A DNA stretch of 64,000 bases from Pokkaliibacter sp. MBI-7. Its GTDB lineage: Bacteria > Pseudomonadota > Gammaproteobacteria > Pseudomonadales > Balneatricaceae. The DNA is taken from NCBI RefSeq assembly GCF_029846635.1, contig NZ_JARVTG010000003.1, positions 43,691 through 107,690 of the forward strand, written 5' to 3'. This document shows, in pieces, positions 1-7,382 of the stretch. A model generated the notes under the pieces. The model did no database searches. It had not been told where the DNA came from and saw nothing but the letters and a program-made list of their open reading frames with translations. How positions within the stretch are numbered: the stretch's first letter is position 1; every line of letters starts with the position of its first letter. The position numbers and the translations under genes were made by a program.

Positions 1-2
1 AT

Positions 3-1691
3 ACGTTAACAAACCTACCAAATCGTACATTATTAATGGATCGATTAAGGCAAGCTATTATTCACTTGGGCAGAAAGAACCTTTCCTTTTCTGTATGCGT
101 TATCGATCTGGATGGCTTCAAATGGATCAATAGTGCTTATGGGCATCATACGGGTGATTTATTACTCAGAGAAATTGCGACTTCCCTTAAAAAAACAGTC
201 AGAGATTCAGACACGATTGCCCGACTAGGCACTGACCAATTTGCATTGATCGTTAGTTTAGAAAATCCAAACAGTGAGCATGCCATTGCTCATCGACTCC
301 AAGCCCAGATCAACAAGGATTACTGTATTGATGGCAGAGTGCTCAACTGCACTGCCTGCTTAGGGTTCAGTCAGTACCCACAGGATGCCGAAATGGGCGA
401 AGAGCTGCTTCATCTCGCTGAATCTGCGATGTACCAGAGTAAAGTGAAAGGACCTAACACCTACTGCCATTTCAACACAGAGACCCATGAGCAAAATGCT
501 CAACGTAATAGCCTAGAGAAAGATCTGCAGGAGGCGGTTGGCAATCAAGAGTTTGTTCTGTATTACCAGCCACAGGTCGTGTCGCGGACAGGTGAAATTA
601 TTGGTGCTGAAGCCCTGATCCGCTGGAGTCATCCATCACTTGGACTGATTGCTCCCGATAGATTCATATCTATTGCTGAACAGTCAAACACGATTATGTC
701 CATCACCGCCTGGGTAGTTGATGAAGCCTGCAGAACCTTAAAGTCATGGCATGAAAAATATCAGAAAAAAATAACCATGGCAGTCAATATTTCACCATAC
801 ACCTTAAGACAGGCCGAAAATCTAGAGCAGATTATCATTGACAGTCTGGAAAGATATTCCTTGCCAGCAGAATATCTGGAACTGGAAATAACGGAAAGCT
901 TCTCTCTGGAGAAAAACAGTCAAATCGCACCACTACTGCGCAGGTTAAAAAGTATTGGAGTGAAAATTGCTATTGATGACTTTGGCACGGGCTACTCCAA
1001 TATGAGCCACCTAAAAAAATTCCCAATTGATAAGATAAAAATAGATGGTTCCTTTGTTACAGAAATTTCCCATGACCCTCGGAATATGGCCATCATTGAC
1101 AGCATTGTGAGCATGTCAAAACAACTTAAGATTGAGATCATTGCTGAGAGAACAGAAACATTTGGACAAATACGCCTTCTCGAACTGCATGGATGCAATA
1201 CTGTACAGGGGTATTTCTTTTCAAGGCCCGTAACATCTGAAGAGTTTTCAGAGCTGCTTAAAGCGCAATATATAGATAAAGAAGAAATCGAACTATTTAA
1301 AAACGATACCTCTCATACCCTTATTATTCACTATAGCAAAACACAGCAGCAGGCTTTAAAACGATCACTAGCTAATATTACTCAGGACATTTTAATCGCA
1401 GACACAGCACATTCAGCGCTGGATATGATGGCGACTTACAAAATAGGCATGGTGCTTATTGCTCAAAATCTTGTTGATACCGATCTATTAGACTTTCTAA
1501 ATCGTATTTGGCACCTGCATCCAGAGACCTATAGGGTGGTCATTGCTGAAAATGCAGAGAGTGATGTATTAAAAATTGCTGAGGAGGAAGGGAGCGCTCA
1601 CTTTATTATAAAAGAATTACCTGTCACGACTGCTAGGGAAATACAGAGCATGTATGCCCATCTACAGCCAGAAAAACGAAGGGTAAGTTAG
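3..1691 (+). CDS. GGDEF-EAL domain protein, 5' end cut by the window
   Basis: Cyclic-di-GMP protein, probably a phosphodiesterase. The reading frame is open to the window edge and already encodes the typical start of a GGDEF domain (LTNLPNR) before the first ATG at 36, so the true start lies upstream. The GGDEF signature is degenerate (GTDQF), so cyclase activity is unlikely. An EAL domain follows (EALIRW; DDFGTGYS; KIDGSF), with its metal-binding motifs kept; the usual AEGVET reads AERTET. The last ~130 residues resemble a receiver domain but lack a clear phospho-acceptor arrangement. Family and activity class are well supported; direction of signalling is inferred. Confidence 0.9.
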   Translation, partial: TLTNLPNRTLLMDRLRQAIIHLGRKNLSFSVCVIDLDGFKWINSAYGHHTGDLLLREIATSLKKTVRDSDTIARLGTDQFALIVSLENPNSEHAIAHRLQAQINKDYCIDGRVLNCTACLGFSQYPQDAEMGEELLHLAESAMYQSKVKGPNTYCHFNTETHEQNAQRNSLEKDLQEAVGNQEFVLYYQPQVVSRTGEIIGAEALIRWSHPSLGLIAPDRFISIAEQSNTIMSITAWVVDEACRTLKSWHEKYQKKITMAVNISPYTLRQAENLEQIIIDSLERYSLPAEYLELEITESFSLEKNSQIAPLLRRLKSIGVKIAIDDFGTGYSNMSHLKKFPIDKIKIDGSFVTEISHDPRNMAIIDSIVSMSKQLKIEIIAERTETFGQIRLLELHGCNTVQGYFFSRPVTSEEFSELLKAQYIDKEEIELFKNDTSHTLIIHYSKTQQQALKRSLANITQDILIADTAHSALDMMATYKIGMVLIAQNLVDTDLLDFLNRIWHLHPETYRVVIAENAESDVLKIAEEEGSAHFIIKELPVTTAREIQSMYAHLQPEKRRVS

Positions 1692-1876
1692 ACCAGCGAG
1701 ACTGGAAAAATCTGCGGAATGGAATTGCTGGGGGCTGTTTGACTAGCAGGTAGAGCAGCGCTTCGGTGCCGCTTGAGACGGTCCCTCACACCACGCAATT
1801 AGAGCGGAAATGTCATACCGCCCCAAGTATTGAGAAAAACCTTCGTTTAATGCACCTTTAGGCAATAGATCTCTGT

Positions 1877-2155
1877 TTACTGTTTTACCAAAGACGTGAA
1901 GTCAGACCACTGTTCTATACGGAAAGCTCTAATATCGCGTACTGACTGTGGGAACCATGTCATGCCCCGCAAGGCTTGAATGGCTAAGAAGAGATTTGCC
2001 ATATCTTCCTTTTCAGTGACGTACAAGCTGCCCTGAATGCGACTAAAGCCATACTGTCCAAGTGTTGCTGCAATATCAATGTAAGCCTGCGCCACACTTT
2101 TAGGGTGATTGTTTTGGGTATCTGCGACGACCAAATCAAATGCAATTGCGTACAT
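1877..2155 (-). CDS. vapD: VapD, Cas2-like endoribonuclease toxin
   Basis: 92-residue protein very close to virulence-associated protein D of Haemophilus: MYAIAFDLVV start and a C-terminal SVRDIRAFRIEQWSDF block. VapD proteins have a ferredoxin-like Cas2-related fold and act as mRNA endonucleases. The start codon overlaps by one base the stop of the upstream small gene, the usual antitoxin-toxin coupling. Function in plasmid stability is inferred from context. Confidence 0.92.
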   Translation of the reverse strand: MYAIAFDLVVADTQNNHPKSVAQAYIDIAATLGQYGFSRIQGSLYVTEKEDMANLFLAIQALRGMTWFPQSVRDIRAFRIEQWSDFTSLVKQ

Positions 2156-2355
2156 CAGTGAGCCTCTGGATCATCCGTGATGTTAGTCAGGCGGTACTCA
2201 GCTTTTTCGCCCGTTTCAAGCAGCTTTACTTCTACTAACCAGTCACCATCATCCAGCTGCCGCAGCGCCTTACCCACCTCATATTTTGGGCCAAATGCAC
2301 CAAAACACTTGATTACACCTTCCGGTACAGAGGGAAGTGGAGCTGAGTTTTGCAT
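2155..2355 (-). CDS. VapX-like antitoxin partner of VapD
   Basis: 66-residue acidic protein directly upstream of, and translationally coupled to, vapD. Position and size match VapX, the VapD antitoxin of Haemophilus influenzae, and small DUF5397-type proteins found beside vapD; I base the assignment mainly on the operon, since the sequence itself has few recognisable motifs. A good ribosome site (GGAGG on the minus strand) precedes it. Likely neutralises VapD. Confidence 0.7.
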   Translation of the reverse strand: MQNSAPLPSVPEGVIKCFGAFGPKYEVGKALRQLDDGDWLVEVKLLETGEKAEYRLTNITDDPEAH

Positions 2356-2574
2356 GACGAACCTCCAGAAGGTAAGAGTATAACCAGTTCAAGCATTATA
2401 CCGTCCATCTGCTTTGTAAACATCAGCAGCATTGATACCAATGCCCCTGGTGGTTAACTTCACTTTTTCCGGCGAGATCAGTCCGAGCCGGGGCGAAAAG
2501 GCATTCAGTTGTCGCAGTCTTTGTTTAGCGAGGCTGTATGTTCTCACAATGCGGTACCGCTCCACCTCGTTATG

Positions 2575-2605
2575 AAAAAAGCCAAGCTGAACGCTTGGCT
2601 TTTTT
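2575..2605. terminator. Bidirectional intrinsic terminator
   Basis: Perfect 7-bp stem GCCAAGC/GCTTGGC with a 5-base loop, flanked by six A on the left and six T on the right, so it can work on both strands. It lies in the otherwise gene-free 2356-2746 stretch, between two minus-strand toxin-antitoxin operons, and would end the DUF1778-GNAT transcript before vapX-vapD. Confidence 0.8.
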
Positions 2606-2746
2606 CATTTCTGGATGCCGCACACTACATCGTCCAAATATTCTCAACTCTAGAAGAATGGCGTGCGGTGGCTCAATACCAGCTTAAGATGCGCTCATCT
2701 GGCAATACTGCTCAAAAAATCGTGAACCCGTTCTTAGATGTGAAGC

Positions 2747-3253
2747 TTATGCCTTCCGAGATGTGGGCACTGTTGCCAGAGGCAGGAAAAGCGTCAACGG
2801 CGAATCCGGCAAAGCGATGAAGCCATGATGTTGGTAGAAAGAAGATGCCATTTCATCCTTAGCATCGACCATTAAGGCATAGGCGGCAATCTCTGACCGA
2901 ACAGCACGTTCAAGTGCATCAGCTAACAGTGCTCCTCCTAGCCCTTGCCCCTTAAAAGCCTGATCGACGGCCAGACGTCCCATGCGTACTGCAGGTACGG
3001 TCGGGTAGCGTGGTAGCTTCTTTCCTTCCTCAGCCGGAAGATCGGCCAGCAGCAGACTTGCAGATGCCAGAGTATAAAAGCCTGCTATGCGCTGCTCTCC
3101 ATCTAATGCCACAAAGCAGGCGGCCACACGCCGGCGCATATCCTGGGTGGCTTGCTCTCGCAGATAACGGTCAAGTGATTCTGAGCCACAGTCAAAAGCA
3201 GCGCGGTCATGCGCAGCATTGAGTGGAACGAGCAGGAACGGCGCAGTGCTCAT
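2747..3253 (-). CDS. GNAT-family acetyltransferase toxin
   Basis: 168-residue GNAT acetyltransferase of the TacT/AtaT type, which acetylates aminoacyl-tRNA and blocks translation. Visible features are an N-terminal FDCGSESLDRYL segment, the acetyl-CoA binding loop (QAFKGQGLGGALL) and a C-terminal FYQHHGFIAL strand. It overlaps the upstream DUF1778 antitoxin gene by 4 bases. Toxin class is well supported by the pair; the exact tRNA target cannot be read from sequence. Confidence 0.88.
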   Translation of the reverse strand: MSTAPFLLVPLNAAHDRAAFDCGSESLDRYLREQATQDMRRRVAACFVALDGEQRIAGFYTLASASLLLADLPAEEGKKLPRYPTVPAVRMGRLAVDQAFKGQGLGGALLADALERAVRSEIAAYALMVDAKDEMASSFYQHHGFIALPDSPLTLFLPLATVPTSRKA

Positions 3254-3531
3254 TCAGCGCGCAATAGCTTGCTACGGCGAGCGAAAGCGCGCTCCAAGGC
3301 AGGTGTGGGCTCCGGTGGTGAAAGCAATGCTTGTGAAAAGCACTCCTGATCAGCCATCGACAGACGAATGACCTCAGCTTTCTCGATGGCACGCTGTGCA
3401 GCTTCCTGCACGGCTGCGACCACGAAATCAGTCATGGTGCGTCCCTGCAGTTCAGCAGCGCGCTTGAGCATAGAATGCAGATCGGTACTGATCCTGGCTT
3501 CGAGTCGGGCGGTAGATGTAGCTGCGGGCAT
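3250..3531 (-). CDS. DUF1778 (TacA-type) antitoxin
   Basis: 93-residue ribbon-helix-helix antitoxin: RLEARISTDLHSMLKRAAELQGRT at the N-terminus (DNA-binding part) followed by a longer tail that wraps the acetyltransferase. It precedes and overlaps the GNAT toxin gene. It probably autoregulates through the inverted repeat at 3556-3572 just upstream of its start. Confidence 0.88.
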   Translation of the reverse strand: MPAATSTARLEARISTDLHSMLKRAAELQGRTMTDFVVAAVQEAAQRAIEKAEVIRLSMADQECFSQALLSPPEPTPALERAFARRSKLLRAE

Positions 3532-3555
3532 AGTGGTGTCCTCCTGATAATATGA

Positions 3556-3572
3556 TACGGCATACTGCCGTA
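3556..3572 (-). promoter_or_regulatory. Putative operator of the DUF1778-GNAT operon
   Basis: Perfect inverted repeat TACGGCA - tac - TGCCGTA located about 25 bases upstream of the antitoxin start. Size and position suit a ribbon-helix-helix repressor operator. The binding role is inferred. Confidence 0.6.
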
Positions 3573-3728
3573 CATATCCATTCCCCTATTTCATGGTTTC
3601 CGGTATAGATCCTTCCCTGGTATTGACTGACAAAATAAATGTAAACCGAACGATAAAGTTCTAAACAGTTACAAAATATAAACGAGCAGCACGTTACTTA
3701 GTAGCTTTAGGCTACAGGTAGCTTATTG

Positions 3729-4343
3729 CTATGTATCATGTTGGACAGCCTCATGAACGCCAGCTGTTTCGTGTTTAGCTCTAATCCGCATGATCGACTG
3801 TCGGGTAGTCCCAAAATCCCGCGCTACCTGAGCGACAGACACCCCTGCCGCTAAGCGGTCAATGACTTTGACCTGATCTTCGTCACTCAATGCCGGTGGG
3901 CGCCCTAGCCTCTTCCCTTCGGCACGCGCTCTTGCCAGACCTGCCTGAGTGCGCTCTATCAGCAAATCTCGCTCAAACTCCGCGACCGCATTCATCACCA
4001 TCATCGTCATCCGGCCTGCAGGGCTGGTCAGATCCGCACCTCCCAATGCCAGGCAATGAACATGGATACCATCTTCTGCCAGAAGTTCTATGGTGGCCCG
4101 AACATCCATGGCATTGCGACCCAGCCTATCCAGCTTGGTCACGATCAATATATCTCCGGGCTCCAGGCGATCCAGCAGTCTGGCAAACTGTGGACGCTCA
4201 AGCGCTGCTACACTGCCGCTGATGTGCTCTGTTACGATCCGCCGTTGATTTACAGCAAAGCCCGCCGCAACAACTTCTTGTATCTGGTTATCAGTATGTT
4301 GGTCAGCAGTGCTGACACGGGCATAGACGAAAATGCGGGACAT
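3729..4343 (-). CDS. Serine resolvase/invertase of the TnpR/Pin type
   Basis: Serine site-specific recombinase of ~204 residues starting at MSRIFVYARVSTADQ; the catalytic serine is in ARVSTADQ, followed by the conserved TKLDRLGR and a C-terminal helix-turn-helix (GVSVAQVARDFGTTRQSIMR). An in-frame start 51 bases further upstream exists, but the family always begins near MSRIF. Two subsite-like inverted repeats lie just upstream (4388-4461), so it probably resolves plasmid multimers or a former Tn3-like transposon. No transposase is present. Confidence 0.9.
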   Translation of the reverse strand: MSRIFVYARVSTADQHTDNQIQEVVAAGFAVNQRRIVTEHISGSVAALERPQFARLLDRLEPGDILIVTKLDRLGRNAMDVRATIELLAEDGIHVHCLALGGADLTSPAGRMTMMVMNAVAEFERDLLIERTQAGLARARAEGKRLGRPPALSDEDQVKVIDRLAAGVSVAQVARDFGTTRQSIMRIRAKHETAGVHEAVQHDT

Positions 4344-4387
4344 ACGTGCACCTACATGTACGAAATCAGTGTTCGTATCATACGGCA

Positions 4388-4461
4388 TGTCCAAAATAGG
4401 AGAAGGCTAATTTTAGGACAGGGTGTTTGAGGGGGGTCCGAAAACGATCTATTTAGGACCC
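4388..4461. other. Candidate res recombination site
   Basis: Two dyads upstream of the resolvase gene: 4388-4420 (TGTCC at one end, GGACA at the other, with AAAAT/ATTTT inside, 33 bp) and 4434-4461 (GGGTCC ... GGACCC, 28 bp). The lengths resemble res sub-sites II and I of Tn3-family resolvases and their position upstream of the resolvase start is canonical. Assignment is by pattern only. Confidence 0.55.
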
Positions 4462-4525
4462 TTTCGTCGTGATAGCATTCGGATTAAAATGCTTTCATTG
4501 ATAGCGTAAAGCGCAGGAGGCCAAC

Positions 4526-4780
4526 ATGGCGACAGTTACCGTTAGAAATCTGCCGGACGAGGTGCATCGCGCGCTTCGTGTACGCGCAGCAATGCACGGC
4601 CGCAGCACCGAGGCCGAAATCCGCGACATCCTCGAATTGACCGTTCGTCCGCCGGAGCGGCTTCGCCTGGGCACGGCCTTGGCCGAGCTGGGCCGCCGCG
4701 TCGGGCTGACCGATGATGACATCGCAGCCTTCGAGCAAGTGCGCGACAAGGCTCCGGCCGAGCCTGTGAGGTTTGAATGA
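4526..4780 (+). CDS. stbC: StbC/FitA-like ribbon-helix-helix antitoxin
   Basis: 84-residue Arc/FitA-type antitoxin: MATVTVRNLPDEVHRALRVRA is the classical ribbon-helix-helix start. A strong ribosome site (AGGAGG) lies before the ATG. It overlaps the PIN toxin gene by 4 bases. Higher GC than its neighbours suggests separate acquisition. Such stbC-stbB pairs are common plasmid-stability modules beside resolvases. Confidence 0.88.
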   Translation: MATVTVRNLPDEVHRALRVRAAMHGRSTEAEIRDILELTVRPPERLRLGTALAELGRRVGLTDDDIAAFEQVRDKAPAEPVRFE

Positions 4781-5199
4781 TTGTCTTGGATACCAACGTC
4801 GTTTCCGAGGTGATGAAAGCGGAACCGAATCCCGTCGTGCAGGCGTGGCTGGATGAGCAAGCAGCGGAAACCCTCTACCTGTCCAGTGTCACGCTTGCCG
4901 AACTGCTGTTCGGCATCGGTACCTTGCCGTCCGGCCGCCGCAAGGATGCACTGTCGCAGACACTGGATGGCTTGCTGGAGCTGTTCAGGGATCGCGTGCT
5001 TGCCTTCGACGCCAGCGCAGCCCGGCACTATGCCGAGCTGGCCGTTAGCGCCCGTGCCGCTGGCAAGGGTTTCCCCACGCCGGACGGCTACATCGCCGCC
5101 ATTGCGAACGCTCGCGGCTTCACCGTCGCCACGCGCGACGTTGCGCCGTTCCAGGCGGCCGGCCTCAACGTCATCAACCCGTGGGAGGCCATGCAGTGA
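4777..5199 (+). CDS. stbB: StbB/FitB-like PIN-domain ribonuclease toxin
   Basis: 140-residue PIN/VapC-family toxin. The acidic Mg-binding residues are present: D5 in VLDTNVVSE, E in LAELLFG, D in TPDGYIAA and D in VATRDVAPF. Start ATG overlaps the stop of the antitoxin gene. Predicted endoribonuclease acting on RNA when the antitoxin is lost, stabilising the element. Confidence 0.9.
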   Translation: MIVLDTNVVSEVMKAEPNPVVQAWLDEQAAETLYLSSVTLAELLFGIGTLPSGRRKDALSQTLDGLLELFRDRVLAFDASAARHYAELAVSARAAGKGFPTPDGYIAAIANARGFTVATRDVAPFQAAGLNVINPWEAMQ

Positions 5200-5306
5200 C
5201 GGCACAAGAGAGTTTCCCCACGCTGATAACTGCATACTCAGCCCATCCTGAGCCACCAACATTCCCTTGACGCCCATCCCTCCCCTCCCTGATCATTACT
5301 CCCGCG

Positions 5307-5331
5307 TATCAGTCTGTTGACTGAACCCCAG
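5307..5331 (+). promoter_or_regulatory. 25-bp element shared with 41695-41719
   Basis: TATCAGTCTGTTGACTGAA followed by a C/A and CCCAG occurs here and at 41695-41719 with one mismatch in 25 bases. Each copy lies upstream of one of the two clusters of leader-controlled genes. The core AGTC-tgtt-GACT is a short dyad and TTGACT could be a -35 box, but no clear -10 follows. Shared promoter or activator site is inferred. Confidence 0.45.
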
Positions 5332-5463
5332 CCACTGCCGATCAGGTGGCACTGATCGCTGATCAGTTCGGCAAAAATGCGCGATGTGCCTCAGCTCCTG
5401 GCGAAGACACGCACTCAGTTACTGAGACTGGCACCGACTTCACTATATTTTTCACACCCCTGC

Positions 5464-5511
5464 GGGAGACATCCCCATGGGTGGTCTCCCGTTTTCAACC
5501 GGAGACCTTTT
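5464..5511 (+). promoter_or_regulatory. Structured leader 1 (anti-SD hairpin family)
   Basis: GGGAGAC (5464-5470) pairs with GTCTCCC (5484-5490); inside, CCC/GGG forms a 3-bp mini-hairpin. The ribosome site GGAGAC (5501-5506) is itself complementary to GTCTCC (5484-5489), so the 3' arm can pair either with the 5' arm or with the ribosome site. First of ten related leaders in the window. Confidence 0.65.
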
Positions 5512-5790
5512 ATGCACTTGGATATTGCACTGTATACGGCTCTTGTATCGATCAACGTCCCAGAGGCTAACGCCCGGGCGGTTGTCGATGCATTGGGAGA
5601 AGCGATGAGCGACCAACTGGCCACCAAAGCTGATCTGGCACTGCTTGAGCAAAAACTTGAGCGGCGCATTGATCAGCTAGATAGCAAAGTCGATAAGCTG
5701 AGCCTGCAACTGACCTTCCGCCTTGGCAGTCTGTTAGTCGTCGGTATTGGAATTATCCTGACCGCCATGCGCTACGCGCCGATGCAGTAA
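5512..5790 (+). CDS. Small coiled-coil membrane protein
   Basis: 92 residues. The start ATG at 5512 follows a GGAGACC ribosome site inside the structured leader. N-terminal helical part, then a coiled coil (KADLALLEQKLERRIDQLDSKVDK) and a single C-terminal transmembrane helix (SLLVVGIGIILTAM). The layout resembles DUF1640/CCDC90-type small proteins, but I do not assign a function. First gene of a group of small accessory genes that share the same leader type. Confidence 0.75.
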   Translation: MHLDIALYTALVSINVPEANARAVVDALGEAMSDQLATKADLALLEQKLERRIDQLDSKVDKLSLQLTFRLGSLLVVGIGIILTAMRYAPMQ

Positions 5791-5929
5791 CTTCTCACCC
5801 CAAAGCGGCTAGCCCGCTGGGTGGTCACCTGTCTGACGATGATGACATCTCATATCAGGAGGCCTTGCTGTTCTTCATTTCGGTGGCGGTAGCGCTCGCT
5901 ACAGATCGCCCATTCACTCTTCTACCCAA

Positions 5930-5982
5930 GCGGGACACATTCCCGCTGGGGCGATGTGTCTCCCGCTGTCTGGAGACTCATC
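5930..5982 (+). promoter_or_regulatory. Structured leader 2 (anti-SD hairpin family)
   Basis: GACACAT (5934-5940) pairs with ATGTGTC (5954-5960), extended by GCGG/CCGC across a TC bulge; the inner hairpin is CCC-GCT-GGG. The ribosome site GGAGAC (5972-5977) is complementary to GTCTCC (5958-5963) in the 3' arm. Arm sequence differs from leader 1 while pairing is kept. Confidence 0.65.
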
Positions 5983-6294
5983 ATGTACTCAACCTGCATC
6001 ACCCTGGCTGGCCAGCAGTTTGCGCGGAAGTATTTCCCTGCAGAAGCGGTGAGGCCTTTTCGTGTACTCATTTCTTCCTACGCTATCGATCATGTCAGCC
6101 ATTGCCATGATCAGAGCAGTCAAGCGCTCGCCGCTGTACCAAGGCTGCTTCACAGCCTGTTCATGGCCATGAAGTCCAACCCCACAGCCAGGCAGCTGAC
6201 CTTTACTGTCTTTGATCGACAACAGCCCCCAGTCCAACTGGTGGCCACCTGTCATGACCTGGCTCAACCCAGTGTCATGATCAACGTGGCCTGA
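5983..6294 (+). CDS. Hypothetical protein, 103 residues
   Basis: Start ATG at 5983 follows GGAGAC of structured leader 2. The protein (MYSTCITLAGQQFARKY...) has no motif I recognise and no membrane segment; it has a helical middle (QALAAVPRLLHSLFMAM) and a beta-rich end (QLTFTVFDRQ). Its shared leader suggests co-regulation with the neighbouring anti-restriction gene. Function unknown. Confidence 0.65.
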   Translation: MYSTCITLAGQQFARKYFPAEAVRPFRVLISSYAIDHVSHCHDQSSQALAAVPRLLHSLFMAMKSNPTARQLTFTVFDRQQPPVQLVATCHDLAQPSVMINVA

Positions 6295-6360
6295 GAGTCA
6301 GTCATCGATGCTCGACGTATAACCCGCCTGAACTATCAGGCCACTTCACCTCACCCACTC

Positions 6361-6416
6361 GGGGATACTGTCCCCGGTGGGTGGTATCTCCGTGCAACCC
6401 TTTTCGGAGATCAACC
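6361..6416 (+). promoter_or_regulatory. Structured leader 3 (anti-SD hairpin family)
   Basis: GGGGATAC (6361-6368) pairs with GTATCTCC (6384-6391) with one G-U pair; the inner part TCCCC/GGTGGG forms a second stem. Ribosome site CGGAGAT (6405-6411) is a perfect complement of ATCTCCG (6386-6392). Clear example of mutually exclusive pairing. Confidence 0.7.
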
Positions 6417-6788
6417 ATGAACGCAACGGACATCCTGGCCGCTAACAAGCGGTTCAGTGACGAAGTTAAACGGCTTAGCCAGGCGGCTGAATACCGGCAC
6501 CTGCAACGAACAGGCGCAGGTGACGTCTACAGCACGAAGCTCGCGTCACGGAACATCCGTGCTTCACTGAAACACCGTTTTCCTGGCCATACCTTCTCTG
6601 TTCGGATGAATGGTTTCACCGAGATCATTGTGCGATGGGAAGGAGGTCCTACTCGGGATGAAGTGCATGAAACTATCGGCGCCTTTAAGGCGGGTAGCTA
6701 TGACACTCACCAGGATATGTATATTGAACACCGCACGCCCTGGCATCAGGTCTTCGGCTCGGTGAAACATATCACGTTTGTAGCCTGA
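6417..6788 (+). CDS. LPD29 domain-containing protein
   Basis: 123 residues, start at ATG 6417 after CGGAGAT. The central part (NIRASLKHRFPGHTFSVR, then EIIVRWEGGPTRDEV) matches the LPD29 domain, a 'large polyvalent protein-associated' module found in conjugative elements and phages and often injected or expressed early on entry. The molecular activity of LPD29 is not known. Same leader type as its neighbours. Confidence 0.8.
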   Translation: MNATDILAANKRFSDEVKRLSQAAEYRHLQRTGAGDVYSTKLASRNIRASLKHRFPGHTFSVRMNGFTEIIVRWEGGPTRDEVHETIGAFKAGSYDTHQDMYIEHRTPWHQVFGSVKHITFVA

Positions 6789-6810
6789 CACCAGGCTCGC
6801 TTCTCAACCA

Positions 6811-6871
6811 GCCCGCATGGGGATACCTCCCCAGCGGGCGGTATCTCCGTGCTCATTTTATGGAGATCACC
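6811..6871 (+). promoter_or_regulatory. Structured leader 4 (anti-SD hairpin family)
   Basis: GGGGATACC (6819-6827) pairs with GGTATCTCC (6840-6848), 9 bp with one G-U; inner stem from CCCC/GGGC. Ribosome site GGAGAT (6862-6867) is complementary to ATCTCC (6843-6848). An extra pair GCCCGC (6811-6816)/GCGGGC (6834-6839) offers another alternative fold. Confidence 0.65.
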
Positions 6872-7300
6872 ATGTCGACACTGACCTCAGAAAACCGCAT
6901 CACCCGCACCCTTATTCAGCCAGACGATGTTGGCAGTACGCTCTCTCAGTATCTGGGAGGCAAGCCTGCCCATTCCATCCTCTTTGTGATTAACACCTTT
7001 CGTCAGCTTAATAGCTACGCCGATGCCTACCACGGTGGACAATGGCAGTTCTTCGCGCTGTCGAATCGAGGGGTCTACATGGCCCCGATAGGAGAGGGTC
7101 AACTGACGCTTGAAGTCCCTAGTAATCACTTTACTGGAAGCATGAGCTTTGATGCCGCCGGCATCGTCGCCTCGCTGTTTACGCTCAACATGTTGGCATG
7201 GAAAACAAATAACGACGACGTTGGTGAGAGTTTCTACAGACTCAGAGACTTTGCCTGTGCGCATGCCGAAGCAAGCAGCATTCTAAGTGCCATCGACTGA
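6872..7300 (+). CDS. ArdB/KlcA-like anti-restriction protein
   Basis: 142 residues, start ATG 6872. Contains the family pattern YHGGQWQFFALSNRGVYMAP, then the NHFTGSMSFDAAGIVASLFTL region typical of ArdB/KlcA proteins, which block type I restriction enzymes and protect incoming conjugative DNA. A variant of the family, so the exact target is uncertain. Followed closely by an intrinsic terminator. Confidence 0.82.
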   Translation: MSTLTSENRITRTLIQPDDVGSTLSQYLGGKPAHSILFVINTFRQLNSYADAYHGGQWQFFALSNRGVYMAPIGEGQLTLEVPSNHFTGSMSFDAAGIVASLFTLNMLAWKTNNDDVGESFYRLRDFACAHAEASSILSAID

Positions 7301-7335
7301 CCTCTCTCAACTTCACTGGAATCCTCTTCTCACTC

Positions 7336-7356
7336 AGGCCCTTCGGGGCCTTTTTC
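7336..7356 (+). terminator. Intrinsic terminator
   Basis: AGGCCC-TTCG-GGGCCT hairpin followed by a T-rich tract, just after the ArdB-like gene and before the methylase-like gene; closes the first leader-controlled cluster. Confidence 0.85.
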
Positions 7357-7382
7357 TTTTTCCTCACCACAGAGACTCAATC

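Noticed and set aside
1692..1876. Possible tRNA or att site after the EAL gene
   Set aside because: No cloverleaf, T-arm or CCA end could be recognised.
2509..2820. Plus-strand open frame of 103 codons
   Set aside because: It runs through a bidirectional terminator and overlaps the GNAT gene on the other strand; no ribosome site or protein-like pattern.
4388..4461. Terminal inverted repeat of a Tn3-family transposon
   Set aside because: No matching inverted repeat, target duplication or transposase was found; the dyads fit a res site better.
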